Source: Natrinema thermotolerans DSM 11552
GTDB taxonomy: Archaea > Halobacteriota > Halobacteria > Halobacteriales > Natrialbaceae
Reading direction: 5' to 3'
Assembly: GCA_000337115.1 (NCBI GenBank)
Contig: AOIR01000059.1
Coordinates: 45,463 to 81,605 of the forward strand
DNA: 36,143 nt
Shown here: piece after piece, positions 14,881 through 22,982 of the stretch
How the letters are laid out: every line of letters starts with the position of its first letter
Numbering within the stretch: position 1 is the first letter of the stretch
Translations under genes and position numbers: made by a program
Notes under the pieces: model-generated
The model's database searches: none
What the model was told of the DNA's origin: nothing
What the model saw: only the letters and a program-made list of their open reading frames with translations

Positions 14881-17352
14881 ATGACGTCGTTCCAGTCGAC
14901 ACTCGGTGACGAGCCGGGGATCGCCGAGGAGCTGGCCGAGAGCCAGCAGTCGATCTCCATCGCCGAGTTCTTCGAGAAGAACAAGCACATGCTCGGCTTC
15001 GACAGCGGCGCTCGAGGCCTCGTCACGGCCGTCAAGGAGGCCGTCGACAACGCCTTAGACGCCGCCGAGGAGTCGGGAATTCTCCCGGATATCTACGTCG
15101 AGATCGAGGAGGCCGGCGACTACTACCGCCTGATCGTCGAGGACAACGGGCCGGGGCTGACCAAGGAATCGCTCCCGAAGGTATTCGGGAAACTGCTCTA
15201 CGGCTCTCGCTTTCACGCACGCGAACAATCCCGCGGCCAGCAGGGGATCGGGATCTCCGCGGCCGTCCTCTACTCGCAACTAACGAGCGGCAAGCCCGCG
15301 AAGATCACCAGCCGCACGCAGGGCTCCGAGGAGGCCGAATACTTCGAACTCATCATCGATACCGACGACAACGAGCCCGAGATCAGCGTCGAGGAGACGA
15401 CCACGTGGGACCGCCCCCACGGCACGCGCATCGAACTCGAGATGGAAGCCAACATGCGCGCCCGCCAGCAGCTCCACGACTACATCAAGCACACGGCGGT
15501 CGTCAACCCCCACGCCCGCCTCGAGCTGCGCGAACCGCAGGAACACTTCAAGTTCGAGCGCGCGACCGACCAGCTCCCCGCAGAGACCGAGGAGATCCGC
15601 CCCCATCCCCACGGCGTCGAACTCGGGACGGTGATGAAGATGCTGACGGCGACGGACTCCCAGACCGTCTCCGGGTTCGTTCAGGAGGAGTTCACCCGCG
15701 TCGGCAAGAAGACCGCCGACTCGATCATCGACGAGTTCCGCGATCGTCACTACGGCCGCGAGATGCGCTGGCGACCGCCCGCGAGTCACGAGAACGTCGA
15801 CCTCCACGCCGCAGTCGAAGACGCCACTGCGAACAAAGGTGCCGAGGCGACGGCCGCGTTCGCTCAGTCCATCGCCGACGGGGTCGACGACTACGACCGC
15901 ATCGCCTACCACGAACTGCTCGAGACGGTCGAGTCCGCCGCCGAAGCTGTCGAAGACGACCACGGAACGACGTTCGGCGACACCGTCCGGGAAAACGCCG
16001 TCGAAGCCGTCTGGCTCGAGCTGATCGACGCCGTCGAAACCGAGTCGGTGGACGACGGTGGCGCTGACGACGAGTCGCGACTGGTTGCCGACCTCTACGA
16101 CCTCGCGGACGAGGCAACGAGTACCCGCAAGGACGACGAGACCATCCACGCCTTCGCCGACCGGCTCGGGGCCGCGTTCGGGGACGAACTCGCGGCCGGC
16201 GACGACGAGGGGAACGTCCGCCACCGGCTCACGCGGACGCGGCTCCGGGCGTTCGTCGACCGCGCGGCCGACCTCACCGAGGAGTACGACGACGTTTCCT
16301 TCGGCGAGACGGCCCGCGAGAACGTCACCGACGCAATCTGGGACGTGATGGCCACCGTGCCCGACGACCCGCCGCTCGTGCGGGAGCTGAACGGCGACCG
16401 CGACGCCACCAGCGACCTCGTCGACGCGATGCGTGCGACCGACATCATGGCACCGCCGACGCGGTGTCTCTCGCCGATCTCCGAGGACCTCATCACTGCG
16501 GGGCTCGAGAAGGAGTTCGACGCGGACTTCTACGCTTCGGCGACCCGTGACGCGGGCGTCTCCGGCGGCGATCCGTTCATCGTCGAGGCCGGGATCGCCT
16601 ACGGCGGCGACCTTCCCGCGGAGGGCTCCGGCGAGGTCATGCGCTTTGCCAACCGCGTCCCGCTGGTCTACCAGCGCGGGGCCTGTGCCACGACGGACGT
16701 AGTGAAGTCGATCGGTTGGCGCAACTACGGGTTAGATCAGCCCGGCGGCTCCGGCCTGCCCAACGGCCCGGTCGTGATCATGGTCCACGTCGCCTCGACG
16801 AACGTCCCCTTCACCAGCGAGTCGAAAGACGCCGTCGCGAACGTCCCCGAGATCGAAGACGAGATCGAACTCGCCATCCGCGAGGCCGCTCGCGATCTCA
16901 AGAGCTACCTCAACAAACGGCGCTCGATGCAACAGCGCCGGAAGAAACAGAACGTCCTCGGGAAGATCCTCCCGGAGATGGCCGAGAAAGTCGCCGAGGT
17001 CACCGACCGCGACGAACCCGACATCGACGACGCGATCGCTCGCATCATGAACAACGTCCTCGTCGAGCGCAACGTCGAGGCAAACGGCGACGGACGGGCC
17101 GTCTCGGTCGTCGTCGAGAACAACTCGGGGACGAACGAAAACCTCGAGATCACCGACATCGTCTCGGCGGAGCCGACCGCCCTCTCGGACGGCGCGACCG
17201 TCGTCGAGATGGACGGCGAGTGGTTCGTCAAGTGGGAACCCGAGGTCCCGAGTGACGACGAAGCGGCCCTCGAGTACGAGGTACCGGACGACGCCACCTT
17301 CGATCTGGACGTCAAAGGCGTCGAAAGCGAGAAACTGACCGTAAACCAATGA
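14881..17352 (+). CDS. top6B: DNA topoisomerase VI subunit B
   Basis: An 823-residue ATPase subunit of the A2B2 type IIB topoisomerase, which relaxes and decatenates DNA. GHKL motifs: [15 protein letters not shown] at 52-66 (catalytic Glu), DNGPGL at 88-93 and GQQGIG at 119-124. An H2TH region follows. The transducer lies after about 525 and includes the QRRKKQN segment with the switch-lysine region, and the C-terminus has an added beta domain. It is far longer than Sulfolobus (about 530) or Methanosarcina (about 620) proteins because of an acidic insertion of about 215 residues (310-525). The insertion contains two related segments ([15 protein letters not shown] and [15 protein letters not shown]). 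Such insertions are usual in haloarchaea. It overlaps top6A by four bases (ATGA). Confidence 0.97.
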   Translation: MTSFQSTLGDEPGIAEELAESQQSISIAEFFEKNKHMLGFDSGARGLVTAVKEAVDNALDAAEESGILPDIYVEIEEAGDYYRLIVEDNGPGLTKESLPKVFGKLLYGSRFHAREQSRGQQGIGISAAVLYSQLTSGKPAKITSRTQGSEEAEYFELIIDTDDNEPEISVEETTTWDRPHGTRIELEMEANMRARQQLHDYIKHTAVVNPHARLELREPQEHFKFERATDQLPAETEEIRPHPHGVELGTVMKMLTATDSQTVSGFVQEEFTRVGKKTADSIIDEFRDRHYGREMRWRPPASHENVDLHAAVEDATANKGAEATAAFAQSIADGVDDYDRIAYHELLETVESAAEAVEDDHGTTFGDTVRENAVEAVWLELIDAVETESVDDGGADDESRLVADLYDLADEATSTRKDDETIHAFADRLGAAFGDELAAGDDEGNVRHRLTRTRLRAFVDRAADLTEEYDDVSFGETARENVTDAIWDVMATVPDDPPLVRELNGDRDATSDLVDAMRATDIMAPPTRCLSPISEDLITAGLEKEFDADFYASATRDAGVSGGDPFIVEAGIAYGGDLPAEGSGEVMRFANRVPLVYQRGACATTDVVKSIGWRNYGLDQPGGSGLPNGPVVIMVHVASTNVPFTSESKDAVANVPEIEDEIELAIREAARDLKSYLNKRRSMQQRRKKQNVLGKILPEMAEKVAEVTDRDEPDIDDAIARIMNNVLVERNVEANGDGRAVSVVVENNSGTNENLEITDIVSAEPTALSDGATVVEMDGEWFVKWEPEVPSDDEAALEYEVPDDATFDLDVKGVESEKLTVNQ

Positions 17353-18440
17353 GCGCAGACGATACTCAGGAAGCCAGAGAGCAGTTGATCGATCTCGCCG
17401 CGCAGTTTTACGACCAGTTCGAACTGGGCGAGATCCCCCACATGTCCGTGCCGACGCGGACGAAGAACAACATCGAGTACGACGAGGACAAAGACGTCTG
17501 GGTCTACGGCGACCGCGAGTCGACCCGGTCGGCCAACTCGGTCCAGGGCGCTCGGAAGCTCCTGAAAGCGGTCTACACGATCGAGTTCCTCGCCGACCAG
17601 CTCGAGGAGGACCGCTCCTCGACCCTGCGTGAACTCTACTACCTCTCGGAGAGCTGGGACAACGAGGAGGCCCAGTTCTCGAGCCAGGACGAGTCGAACA
17701 ACCTCGTCGAGGACTTAGAGATCGTCTCGGGGGTCACCCGCGAGGACTTCCACATGCGCCCCGAGGAGTCGGGCGCGACGATCATGGGGCCGTTGCACCT
17801 GCGCGAACAGACCCGCCGCGGCGAACGCGAGATCCACTGTCAGGAAGACGTCGGCGAGGGCGGCTACCAGATCCCGAACAACCCGGACACGATCGAGTTT
17901 CTGGGCTCCGACGCCGACTTCATCCTCGCGGTCGAGACCGGCGGGATGCGCGACCGGCTCGTCGAGAACGGCTTCGATGAGGAGTTCAACGCGCTGATCG
18001 TCCACCTGAAGGGCCAGCCCGCCCGCGCGACCCGCCGGATCACCAAGCGGCTCCACGACGAACTCGACCTGCCGGTCACGGTCTTTACCGACGGCGACCC
18101 GTGGTCGTACCGCATCTACGGCTCGGTGGCCTACGGCTCGATCAAGTCCGCCCACCTCTCGGAGTATCTCGCGACCCCCGAGGCGGACTTCATCGGTATC
18201 CAGCCCGCCGACATCGTCGAGTACGACCTTCCCTCCGACCCGCTGTCGGATTCGGATATCAACGCCCTCGAGAGCGAACTCGAGGACCCGCGGTTCCAGA
18301 CCGACTACTGGGAGGAACAGATCGAACTCCAGCTCGATCTCGGGAAGAAATCCGAACAGCAGTCGCTGGCCGCTCGCGGGTTGGACTTCGTGACGGACAC
18401 CTATCTGCCCGAACGCCTCGGCGAGATGGGTGTCCTCTAG
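17349..18440 (+). CDS. top6A: DNA topoisomerase VI subunit A
   Basis: A 363-residue DNA-cleaving subunit, homologous to eukaryotic Spo11. The winged-helix (CAP) domain carries [12 protein letters not shown] with the Tyr97-Tyr98 pair; by analogy with Spo11 the second is expected to attack DNA. The Toprim domain has the Glu of [13 protein letters not shown] (about 197) and the metal-binding pair in [13 protein letters not shown] (about 242-244). Length is normal. Translationally coupled to top6B through an ATGA overlap. Haloarchaea usually have top6 and gyrase genes close together; here they are 9 kb apart on opposite strands. Confidence 0.98.
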   Translation: MSADDTQEAREQLIDLAAQFYDQFELGEIPHMSVPTRTKNNIEYDEDKDVWVYGDRESTRSANSVQGARKLLKAVYTIEFLADQLEEDRSSTLRELYYLSESWDNEEAQFSSQDESNNLVEDLEIVSGVTREDFHMRPEESGATIMGPLHLREQTRRGEREIHCQEDVGEGGYQIPNNPDTIEFLGSDADFILAVETGGMRDRLVENGFDEEFNALIVHLKGQPARATRRITKRLHDELDLPVTVFTDGDPWSYRIYGSVAYGSIKSAHLSEYLATPEADFIGIQPADIVEYDLPSDPLSDSDINALESELEDPRFQTDYWEEQIELQLDLGKKSEQQSLAARGLDFVTDTYLPERLGEMGVL

Positions 18441-18534
18441 GCCTGCGTCTCGAGGGCCTTCGACGCCGACAGGACCAACACTCGTAGCGTGCCCTGTGAC
18501 TGCAGGTGCAATCGGTTCCCGTCTACGCGGCCAC

Positions 18535-18553
18535 TCACCGTCTAGAACGGTGA
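18535..18553 (+). promoter_or_regulatory. Hairpin/palindrome directly before a start codon
   Basis: tcaccgt (18535-18541) and acggtga (18547-18553) form a 7-bp stem with loop ctaga, ending one base before the ATG at 18555. The right arm contains GGTGA, so the stem could hide a ribosome-binding site. It could also be an operator or a chance palindrome. Confidence 0.35.
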
Positions 18554-18554
18554 C

Positions 18555-18860
18555 ATGGCGGACGACAAAAACGACGAACGACCGTTGCACAGTGACCCCG
18601 ACGAGGGCGCGATAGACGAGCCGACGACCTCGGGCGCACAGGAAGCCGACGAGACCGCGTGGATGATGAAAGAGGGGATCACGGTCGGGCTGATCGCCAT
18701 CGGAGCCATGGTCCTCCTCGGGCTCGGTCTCCTGCAGGGGTCCGGGCTCGTCGACTTCTTCGCCCCGATCGCCGACTCCGGAGTCGGGCAGTGGCTCGCA
18801 CTCGGCGTGCTGGCCCTGGCCGCAGTCGCGCTCTTTGCCTGGTCTCGAGTGGGCGTGTAA
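18555..18860 (+). CDS. Small membrane protein with two transmembrane helices
   Basis: A 101-residue protein. Residues 1-38 are acidic and soluble. Hydrophobic helices lie at about 43-63 and 78-98, separated by a short loop FFAPIADSGVG, with a short basic end (SRVGV). No known catalytic motif. Of the haloarchaeal two-helix unknown type. It follows top6A by 114 bases in the same direction and may be a read-through member of that transcript, though a hairpin at 18535-18553 sits in front of it. Confidence 0.6.
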   Translation: MADDKNDERPLHSDPDEGAIDEPTTSGAQEADETAWMMKEGITVGLIAIGAMVLLGLGLLQGSGLVDFFAPIADSGVGQWLALGVLALAAVALFAWSRVGV

Positions 18861-18878
18861 GCACGGCCGCCGGCGCAC

Positions 18879-19577
18879 CTACTCGTCGAGGACGACCGGG
18901 ACGCCGCGGGTCGCCACGTCGACGACGAACGCCTCGGCGTCGGTTGCGAGCGCCCCGTCCGTGTCGTAGTGGACCGGCAGGACCAGATCAGGGCGGATTT
19001 CGCCCGCCAGCGACGCGGACTCGTGGCGGTCCATCGTGGCCGAACCGCCGATCGGCGGGAGCAGGAGGTCGATCGCGAGCGACTCGTGGAGCGGGAGGGC
19101 GTCGGTGCCGCCGGGCCAGAACGCCGTGATCCCGTCGATCGTCACGCCGAAGCCACAGCCCCGTCCCTCGGGATGTGGAACGGTCCCGTCGGCGTCAGTA
19201 TGTGGCCCAGCGGGGTCGTTGTACGCCGGCGTCGTGAACAGATCCAGCGGACCGAGGACGAACGACTCGTCGGCACGGACGCGTTCGACGTCGAACGGCA
19301 GGGTTTCCGGCCGCTCGTCGACACCGTCGCTCTCGCTCGCGTCGACCGACTCGTGAACGACGACCAGCGCGTCGTCCCGGGCGACCCGTCGGATCGCGTC
19401 GGGATCGTAGTGGTGGCCGTGAGAGACGAGAATCAGGTCGCCGTCCCGTGGCTCGAGCCCCTCCAGTACCCGTTCCGGGCCGGGATCGGTGTAGACGACC
19501 GCACCCGTCTGTCCCTCGAGACGAACGGTAGCGTGGCCGAGCCAGTCGACGGTCACCGCGTCGAATCGGACGGTCAT
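18879..19577 (-). CDS. Metallo-beta-lactamase-fold hydrolase (UlaG-like)
   Basis: A 232-residue protein. The start MTVRFDAVTVDWLGHATVRL gives the typical WLGHATV first strand of UlaG/ComEC-type MBL proteins. The metal motif is SHGHHYDPD, a shifted variant of the canonical H-x-H-x-D-H. LLLPPIGG and VLPVHYDT supply the later conserved Asp/His positions. The reaction is unknown; relatives act on lactones, phosphodiesters or nucleic acids, or only bind metal. The frame is open 14 codons further upstream, but that stretch lacks family similarity. It is divergent from no gene and lies convergent with the 18555 membrane protein gene (18-base gap). Confidence 0.75.
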   Translation of the reverse strand: MTVRFDAVTVDWLGHATVRLEGQTGAVVYTDPGPERVLEGLEPRDGDLILVSHGHHYDPDAIRRVARDDALVVVHESVDASESDGVDERPETLPFDVERVRADESFVLGPLDLFTTPAYNDPAGPHTDADGTVPHPEGRGCGFGVTIDGITAFWPGGTDALPLHESLAIDLLLPPIGGSATMDRHESASLAGEIRPDLVLPVHYDTDGALATDAEAFVVDVATRGVPVVLDE

Positions 19578-19670
19578 GCCCGGAGACACGAGCGAGAGAT
19601 CCGAAAAGGCTTCTCTCAAGGGAGATAGACGCTGGCTAGTCGATCGATTGTCGGCTCCGGCGCGGCCGGT

Positions 19671-20408
19671 TCAGGGGATCCGGACCGAATGCTCGAGGGT
19701 GCCGACGCCGTCGACCGTGATTGCGACTGTATCGCCGTCCGAGAGCGGGCCGACGCCCTCGGGCGTGCCCGTCGCGATCACGTCGCCGGGCTCCAAGGTG
19801 AGGTAGGTCGTGATCTCGGCGATCAGTTCCGGAATCGGGAAGATGAGTTGCTCGCGGGAGCCGTCCTGCTTCAACTCGCCGTTGACGCGGGTTTGCACGG
19901 ACGCGTCCGCAGGGACTTCGTCGGGGGTCGCCAGCACTGGCCCGATCGGGGCCGCGCCGTCGAAGGCCTTCCCGCGGACCCAGTTCTGTTCCTGTCGTTG
20001 ATCGTCGCGGTTCGAGAGGTCGTCGACGCAGGTAAAGCCCTCCACGACGTCCATCGCGTCGGCTTCGGCGACGTGGCGGCACTGTTCGCCGATGACGACG
20101 CCGAGTTCGGCCTCGTGGTCGATCCGTTCCTTGCCCGCGGGCAGGGTGACGGTATCGCCGTGGGCCGCCAGCGCGTTCGGCGGCTTCAGGAAGAGCAAGG
20201 GTCGATCCGGAACCTCGGAGTCGAGTTCCGCCGCGTGGTCGGCGTAGTTCCGCCCGATACAGACGATCTTCGACGGCTCCGTTGGCGGCAACACGTCGAT
20301 TTCGTCGCTCTCGAGGTCGTAGCTTTCCGTTCCGAAGTGGACAGTGCCGTTCTCGTACTCGCCGCGGCGGACCGCACCGGCCGGGTCGCGAAAGCGGGCG
20401 TATTTCAT
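19671..20408 (-). CDS. Fumarylacetoacetate hydrolase-family enzyme
   Basis: A 245-residue FAH-family protein. The segments KIVCIGRNYADHAAE, IDHEAELGVVIGEQ (metal-binding Glu residues), CVDDLSNRD, WVRGKAFDGAAPIGP and LEPGDVIATGTPEGVGPL follow the order of single-domain FAH proteins. These cleave or decarboxylate 2-oxo acids, for example acylpyruvates, fumarylpyruvate or 2-oxo-hept-3-ene-dioate, with Mg2+. The substrate cannot be told from the sequence, and no catabolic operon surrounds it. The start at MKYARFRD fits a TATA box at 20433-20439 giving a leaderless transcript; a GTG six codons upstream would lie too close to that box. Confidence 0.85.
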   Translation of the reverse strand: MKYARFRDPAGAVRRGEYENGTVHFGTESYDLESDEIDVLPPTEPSKIVCIGRNYADHAAELDSEVPDRPLLFLKPPNALAAHGDTVTLPAGKERIDHEAELGVVIGEQCRHVAEADAMDVVEGFTCVDDLSNRDDQRQEQNWVRGKAFDGAAPIGPVLATPDEVPADASVQTRVNGELKQDGSREQLIFPIPELIAEITTYLTLEPGDVIATGTPEGVGPLSDGDTVAITVDGVGTLEHSVRIP

Positions 20409-20432
20409 GCTCGGTGGAATGGACACCGGGCA

Positions 20433-20439
20433 TCAAAAG
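20433..20439 (-). promoter_or_regulatory. TATA box of the FAH-family gene
   Basis: CTTTTGA on the minus strand lies 25-31 bases upstream of the ATG at 20408 and only 7-13 bases from the alternative GTG. It decides for the ATG. Confidence 0.5.
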
Positions 20440-20684
20440 CGTTGAGAAGCCGGTCAGTTCGAGAGCCGATTCGCGGATTCGGCAGCGACCGCCTGCGGGT
20501 GAAACGGGTCGCTCGAGCGGGCTGCTGTTAGCACCCTGATGAGTCAACGTGCGTGATATCGTGGCACTGCCGGCCCGGAACGGAACGTTTTTCATTAGGC
20601 CTCGGCAACAATGAGTTGCGAGACGCGCTCCCGTTGGTGAGACGGACGCAGTCCGTCGAGGCTCGGTGCGCGAACGCAGTGAAC

Positions 20685-20759
20685 GCTCCGTTGGTGTAGT
20701 CCGGCCAATCATTTCGGCCTTTCGAGCCGATGACCTGGGTTCAAATCCCAGACGGAGCA
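20685..20759 (+). tRNA. tRNA-Glu (anticodon UUC)
   Basis: A complete cloverleaf. The acceptor stem is gctccgt (20685-20691) with acggagc (20752-20758) and discriminator A. The anticodon stem is tcggc/gccga around loop ctttcga, with TTC at 20721-20723. The T stem is ctggg/cccag around ttcaaat. The CCA end is not encoded. The gene reads GAA/GAG glutamate codons. Its 3' end is repeated twice downstream (20872-20893 and 20984-21005), which marks it as a likely integration target. A weak, partial 5' look-alike occurs at 20626-20640. Confidence 0.95.
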
Positions 20760-21005
20760 CTCTTCTGAACGAACGAAGTGAGTGAAGAAGGAAGCGCACG
20801 CTCTGGGATTTGAAGTAGAGAAGTCGCAGCCCGCGAGCGAACGAAGTGAGTGAGCAGGAACGTCTTCGCGTGGTTCAAATCCCAGACGGAGTACTTTTCG
20901 GCGAACAAATCCGTGAGCCGAAAATGTGACCCTTGATTTGAATCAGACCAGTCGCACACAGCGTAGCGAGTACGTCTGGGCGTGGTTCAAATCCCAGACG
21001 GAGCA
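20738..21005 (+). repeat. Three direct copies of the tRNA-Glu 3' end (att-like array)
   Basis: The 22-base segment ggttcaaatcccagacggag plus 2 bases occurs inside the tRNA (20738-20759), at 20872-20893 (ending ta) and at 20984-21005 (ending ca). Start-to-start spacings are 134 and 112 bases. The segments between hold short hairpins and no gene. In the first spacer the 16-mer cgaacgaagtgagtga appears twice (20771-20786 region and 20837-20852 region), and ctgggatttgaa at 20803-20814 is the reverse complement of the repeat core. This is what repeated site-specific integration and excision at a tRNA gene would leave (inference). Confidence 0.75.
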
Positions 21006-21080
21006 TTTTCCTATCAGTAATCCTCGAGCCCCGGCTACGGTTCACGTACTTCCGACCAGAGACGTGAGCGGAAATCCGTC

Positions 21081-21404
21081 TCACTCGAGTTTCCGGAAGC
21101 AGTTGTGACAGTACGATGCGACGGGGTCGTTCGCCGCGGCACAGACGGCACACTGGTCGTCACGAGTCGCCGACGGTCGCGATCCCGGGGTGGCCGCAAA
21201 GAGGCGTTTCCGGGGGTCGGAGTACGCATCGAGAACATCGCCCCACGTGACCACCGGATCCGTATCGGCGTTCCCTGTACGGTCGGTGACGCGTTCGATC
21301 AGCGAACTGCGTTGCAGTCGGCCGAGTCCGTGCCAGAGACCGAGAAAGCAAAGCGACGGGAGCAGACAAAGCGAGAGGACCGCACCCAGGAGTACGAGGC
21401 TCAT
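21081..21404 (-). CDS. Membrane-anchored zinc-ribbon protein
   Basis: A 107-residue protein. One hydrophobic helix (about residues 2-25, LVLLGAVLSLCLLPSLCFLG) anchors it. A charged linker follows, and the C-terminus is a zinc ribbon with CAVC and CHNC (C-x2-C ... C-x2-C) in the last 25 residues. The arrangement resembles haloarchaeal DUF7577-like zinc-ribbon membrane proteins of unknown role. The frame is open 19 codons upstream of the chosen MSLVLLG start; the longer form would add a charged stretch ahead of the helix and is also possible. It ends just past the tRNA-Glu repeat array. Confidence 0.6.
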   Translation of the reverse strand: MSLVLLGAVLSLCLLPSLCFLGLWHGLGRLQRSSLIERVTDRTGNADTDPVVTWGDVLDAYSDPRKRLFAATPGSRPSATRDDQCAVCAAANDPVASYCHNCFRKLE

Positions 21405-21530
21405 AGAAAGCAGTTCGTCTCGGCCACTGTAACCGCGCCCGTGAAATCGTTCGCGAGTCATATACGCCGTCGCGGACCGCGGCGGGACGATCGGAGTACC
21501 CGCTCGTGTGGCGACTCGTCGAAACCCCCG

Positions 21531-21905
21531 CTAATCGGCGTTCACGGTGGTGTTTTGTAGTTCGCAATCGACGTAGAACCCGTCCAGTAGATCGCTCCCG
21601 AGCAGGACCTCGCCCGTGTACGGCTGGCGGTCGTCCACGTCGGCCAAGACGACTCGAGGCCCCCGGTCGACGCTCCGGACGTCGACGCTGATCGCGACGA
21701 TGTCGCGACTCTCGGCGCTGCCGCCGGACCTGACGGTGACGTCGTCGATCGCGCCGGTACTACCGATCCGCTCGAGGAGGGTTTCGTCGATCGTCGTCCG
21801 GTCCGCCCCGGTGTCGGCCTTCGCGACGACCGTTTCGGTCGCGTCGGTGCCGCTGACTGCGACCGTCTCGAGGCGGCCGACAACCGGTTTGGCTGGCTCT
21901 GTCAT
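21531..21905 (-). CDS. Retropepsin-like aspartic protease-fold protein (RimK-type Zn protease family)
   Basis: A 124-residue protein, the size of a single retropepsin monomer. VVAKADTGADRTTID (about 26-40) carries the D-T-G-A catalytic motif. The second hallmark, a hydrophobic-hydrophobic-G segment, is VLLGSDLLDGFYVD near 100-113. These features match the archaeal and bacterial retropepsin-like proteins often annotated as ATP-dependent zinc protease (PF05618). Real protease activity has rarely been shown for archaeal members. Transcribed on the minus strand behind the zinc-ribbon gene's start; no functional link is evident. Confidence 0.75.
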   Translation of the reverse strand: MTEPAKPVVGRLETVAVSGTDATETVVAKADTGADRTTIDETLLERIGSTGAIDDVTVRSGGSAESRDIVAISVDVRSVDRGPRVVLADVDDRQPYTGEVLLGSDLLDGFYVDCELQNTTVNAD

Positions 21906-22077
21906 ACCGACCCGTTAGGAGCGACGCCACTAGAGCGTTCCTGTCCGTCGAAGCGCCGCGGGAGTCGTCGGAACGGTCGCGTTTTCGACCCGTAGGTGGA
22001 CAGGGGGTGAGCCGAAACCGTCGGTGCCGAAACAGTCCGACCCAAGCCCGAGATAGAAGTTGATATCCGTAAACTCC

Positions 22078-22086
22078 TAATATAAG
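22078..22086 (+). promoter_or_regulatory. TATA box of the Lrp-family gene
   Basis: TAATATAAG lies 20-28 bases upstream of the ATG at 22106. This is a strong archaeal TATA element implying a leaderless transcript. Confidence 0.65.
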
Positions 22087-22105
22087 AAGCCGTTTAGATC
22101 AGTCA

Positions 22106-22570
22106 ATGACGTACGAGAATCTGGATTCCGATCTAGTAAACGAACTGCTCGACGACGGCCGCTCGAGTCTCCGCAGCCTCGCGGAGGAACTCGATGTCTC
22201 AGTGACGACCGTTTCGAACCACCTCTCCGACCTCGAGGACGAGGGCGTGATCGAGGGGTATACGCCGAAGATCGACTACGACGCGGTCGGCTACGACGTG
22301 ACCGCCGTGATGCAACTCAAGGCCGAAGGGAACGCCCTGCCCGAGATCACGGAGACGCTGAAAGACCACCGCCAGATGATCTCGGTCTACGAGGTCACGG
22401 GTGACTACGACGTGATCGCCATCGGGAAGTTCAAAGACACCGACGACATGAACGACCAGATCAAGCAGTTGATCACCGATCCCGACATCAACCAGTCGAG
22501 TACCAGTATCGTCCTCAACGCCGTCAGCGAGAACGAACAGTTCGAACTCGAGACGGACGGGGACAGCTAA
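22106..22570 (+). CDS. lrp: Lrp/AsnC-family transcriptional regulator
   Basis: A 154-residue protein. The N-terminal winged helix (about 5-50) has the recognition region [19 protein letters not shown]. The RAM effector-binding domain (about 65-145) carries [30 protein letters not shown] (the GDYD ligand loop) and the acidic tail. Haloarchaeal Lrp proteins form octamers and often respond to amino acids. The gene is next to, but 410 bases away from, the quinoprotein operon. It may or may not regulate that operon. Start supported by a TATA box. Confidence 0.93.
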   Translation: MTYENLDSDLVNELLDDGRSSLRSLAEELDVSVTTVSNHLSDLEDEGVIEGYTPKIDYDAVGYDVTAVMQLKAEGNALPEITETLKDHRQMISVYEVTGDYDVIAIGKFKDTDDMNDQIKQLITDPDINQSSTSIVLNAVSENEQFELETDGDS

Positions 22571-22910
22571 CGGTCGACCGACGGCCGGGACCGATTACAT
22601 CGATCAGCGGCGGCTTCGGCCCGCGGTCTCCTGACGAGTTGCCACGGCTGGCTCACGCCGCCCCGTGAGACCGGCGACGTGGGCTGGTCCTCGCCGTCGA
22701 TCGTGTCGGGGGAAACGTGGGACCGTACCGAATCGGGCCGTCGTCGACGAAGCGTTATTTATCACTCGTCCCCGGTTCTGGATAGGGATTACTGCCACAA
22801 CGGACATTGAAACCAGTGATTGCGTTTCGGAGCGATGTTCTAATCAGTGGTTGCCGGCCCCTGTCATATGCTGGGTGTTCGGTCAGTAAATGCAGCCCAC
22901 GGGGCCACCG
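22571..22910. other. Long intergenic stretch between the Lrp gene and the quinoprotein operon
   Basis: About 340 bases with no convincing gene. The one plus-strand frame (22665-22889) has Arg-rich and Trp/Cys-scattered sequence and no ribosome-binding or TATA support. A second AT-rich element ttatttatc (22754-22762) could be a promoter for an unrecognised short RNA. Near-direct repeats ccagtgattgc and tcagtggttgc occur around 22811 and 22844. Confidence 0.35.
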
Positions 22911-22937
22911 GAATAAATATGTTGCAAACGATGCAAC
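22911..22937 (+). promoter_or_regulatory. Quinoprotein operon promoter with adjoining operator-like palindrome
   Basis: GAATAAATAT (22911-22920) is a TATA-like box. It is followed immediately by the perfect inverted repeat gttgca-aacga-tgcaac (22921-22937). The expected start site would be about 22944, leaving a 40-base leader before the ATG at 22983. A dimeric regulator on the repeat would cover the promoter. Confidence 0.55.
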
Positions 22938-22982
22938 TATGAACGCTTCTAATGGCCAGTGTGGTGTTCGTTAACTGGTATC

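Noticed and set aside
20626..20640. Partial look-alike of the tRNA-Glu 5' end upstream of the tRNA
   Set aside because: Only about 12 shared bases with one indel and no other arms; likely chance, so not called a pseudo-tRNA.
20741..21153. Minus-strand frames containing RLGFEPR and similar, across the tRNA-Glu array
   Set aside because: They are antisense readings of the repeated tRNA 3' end and not proteins.
22665..22889. 74-codon frame between the Lrp and quinoprotein genes
   Set aside because: No promoter or ribosome-binding support and unnatural composition at its start.
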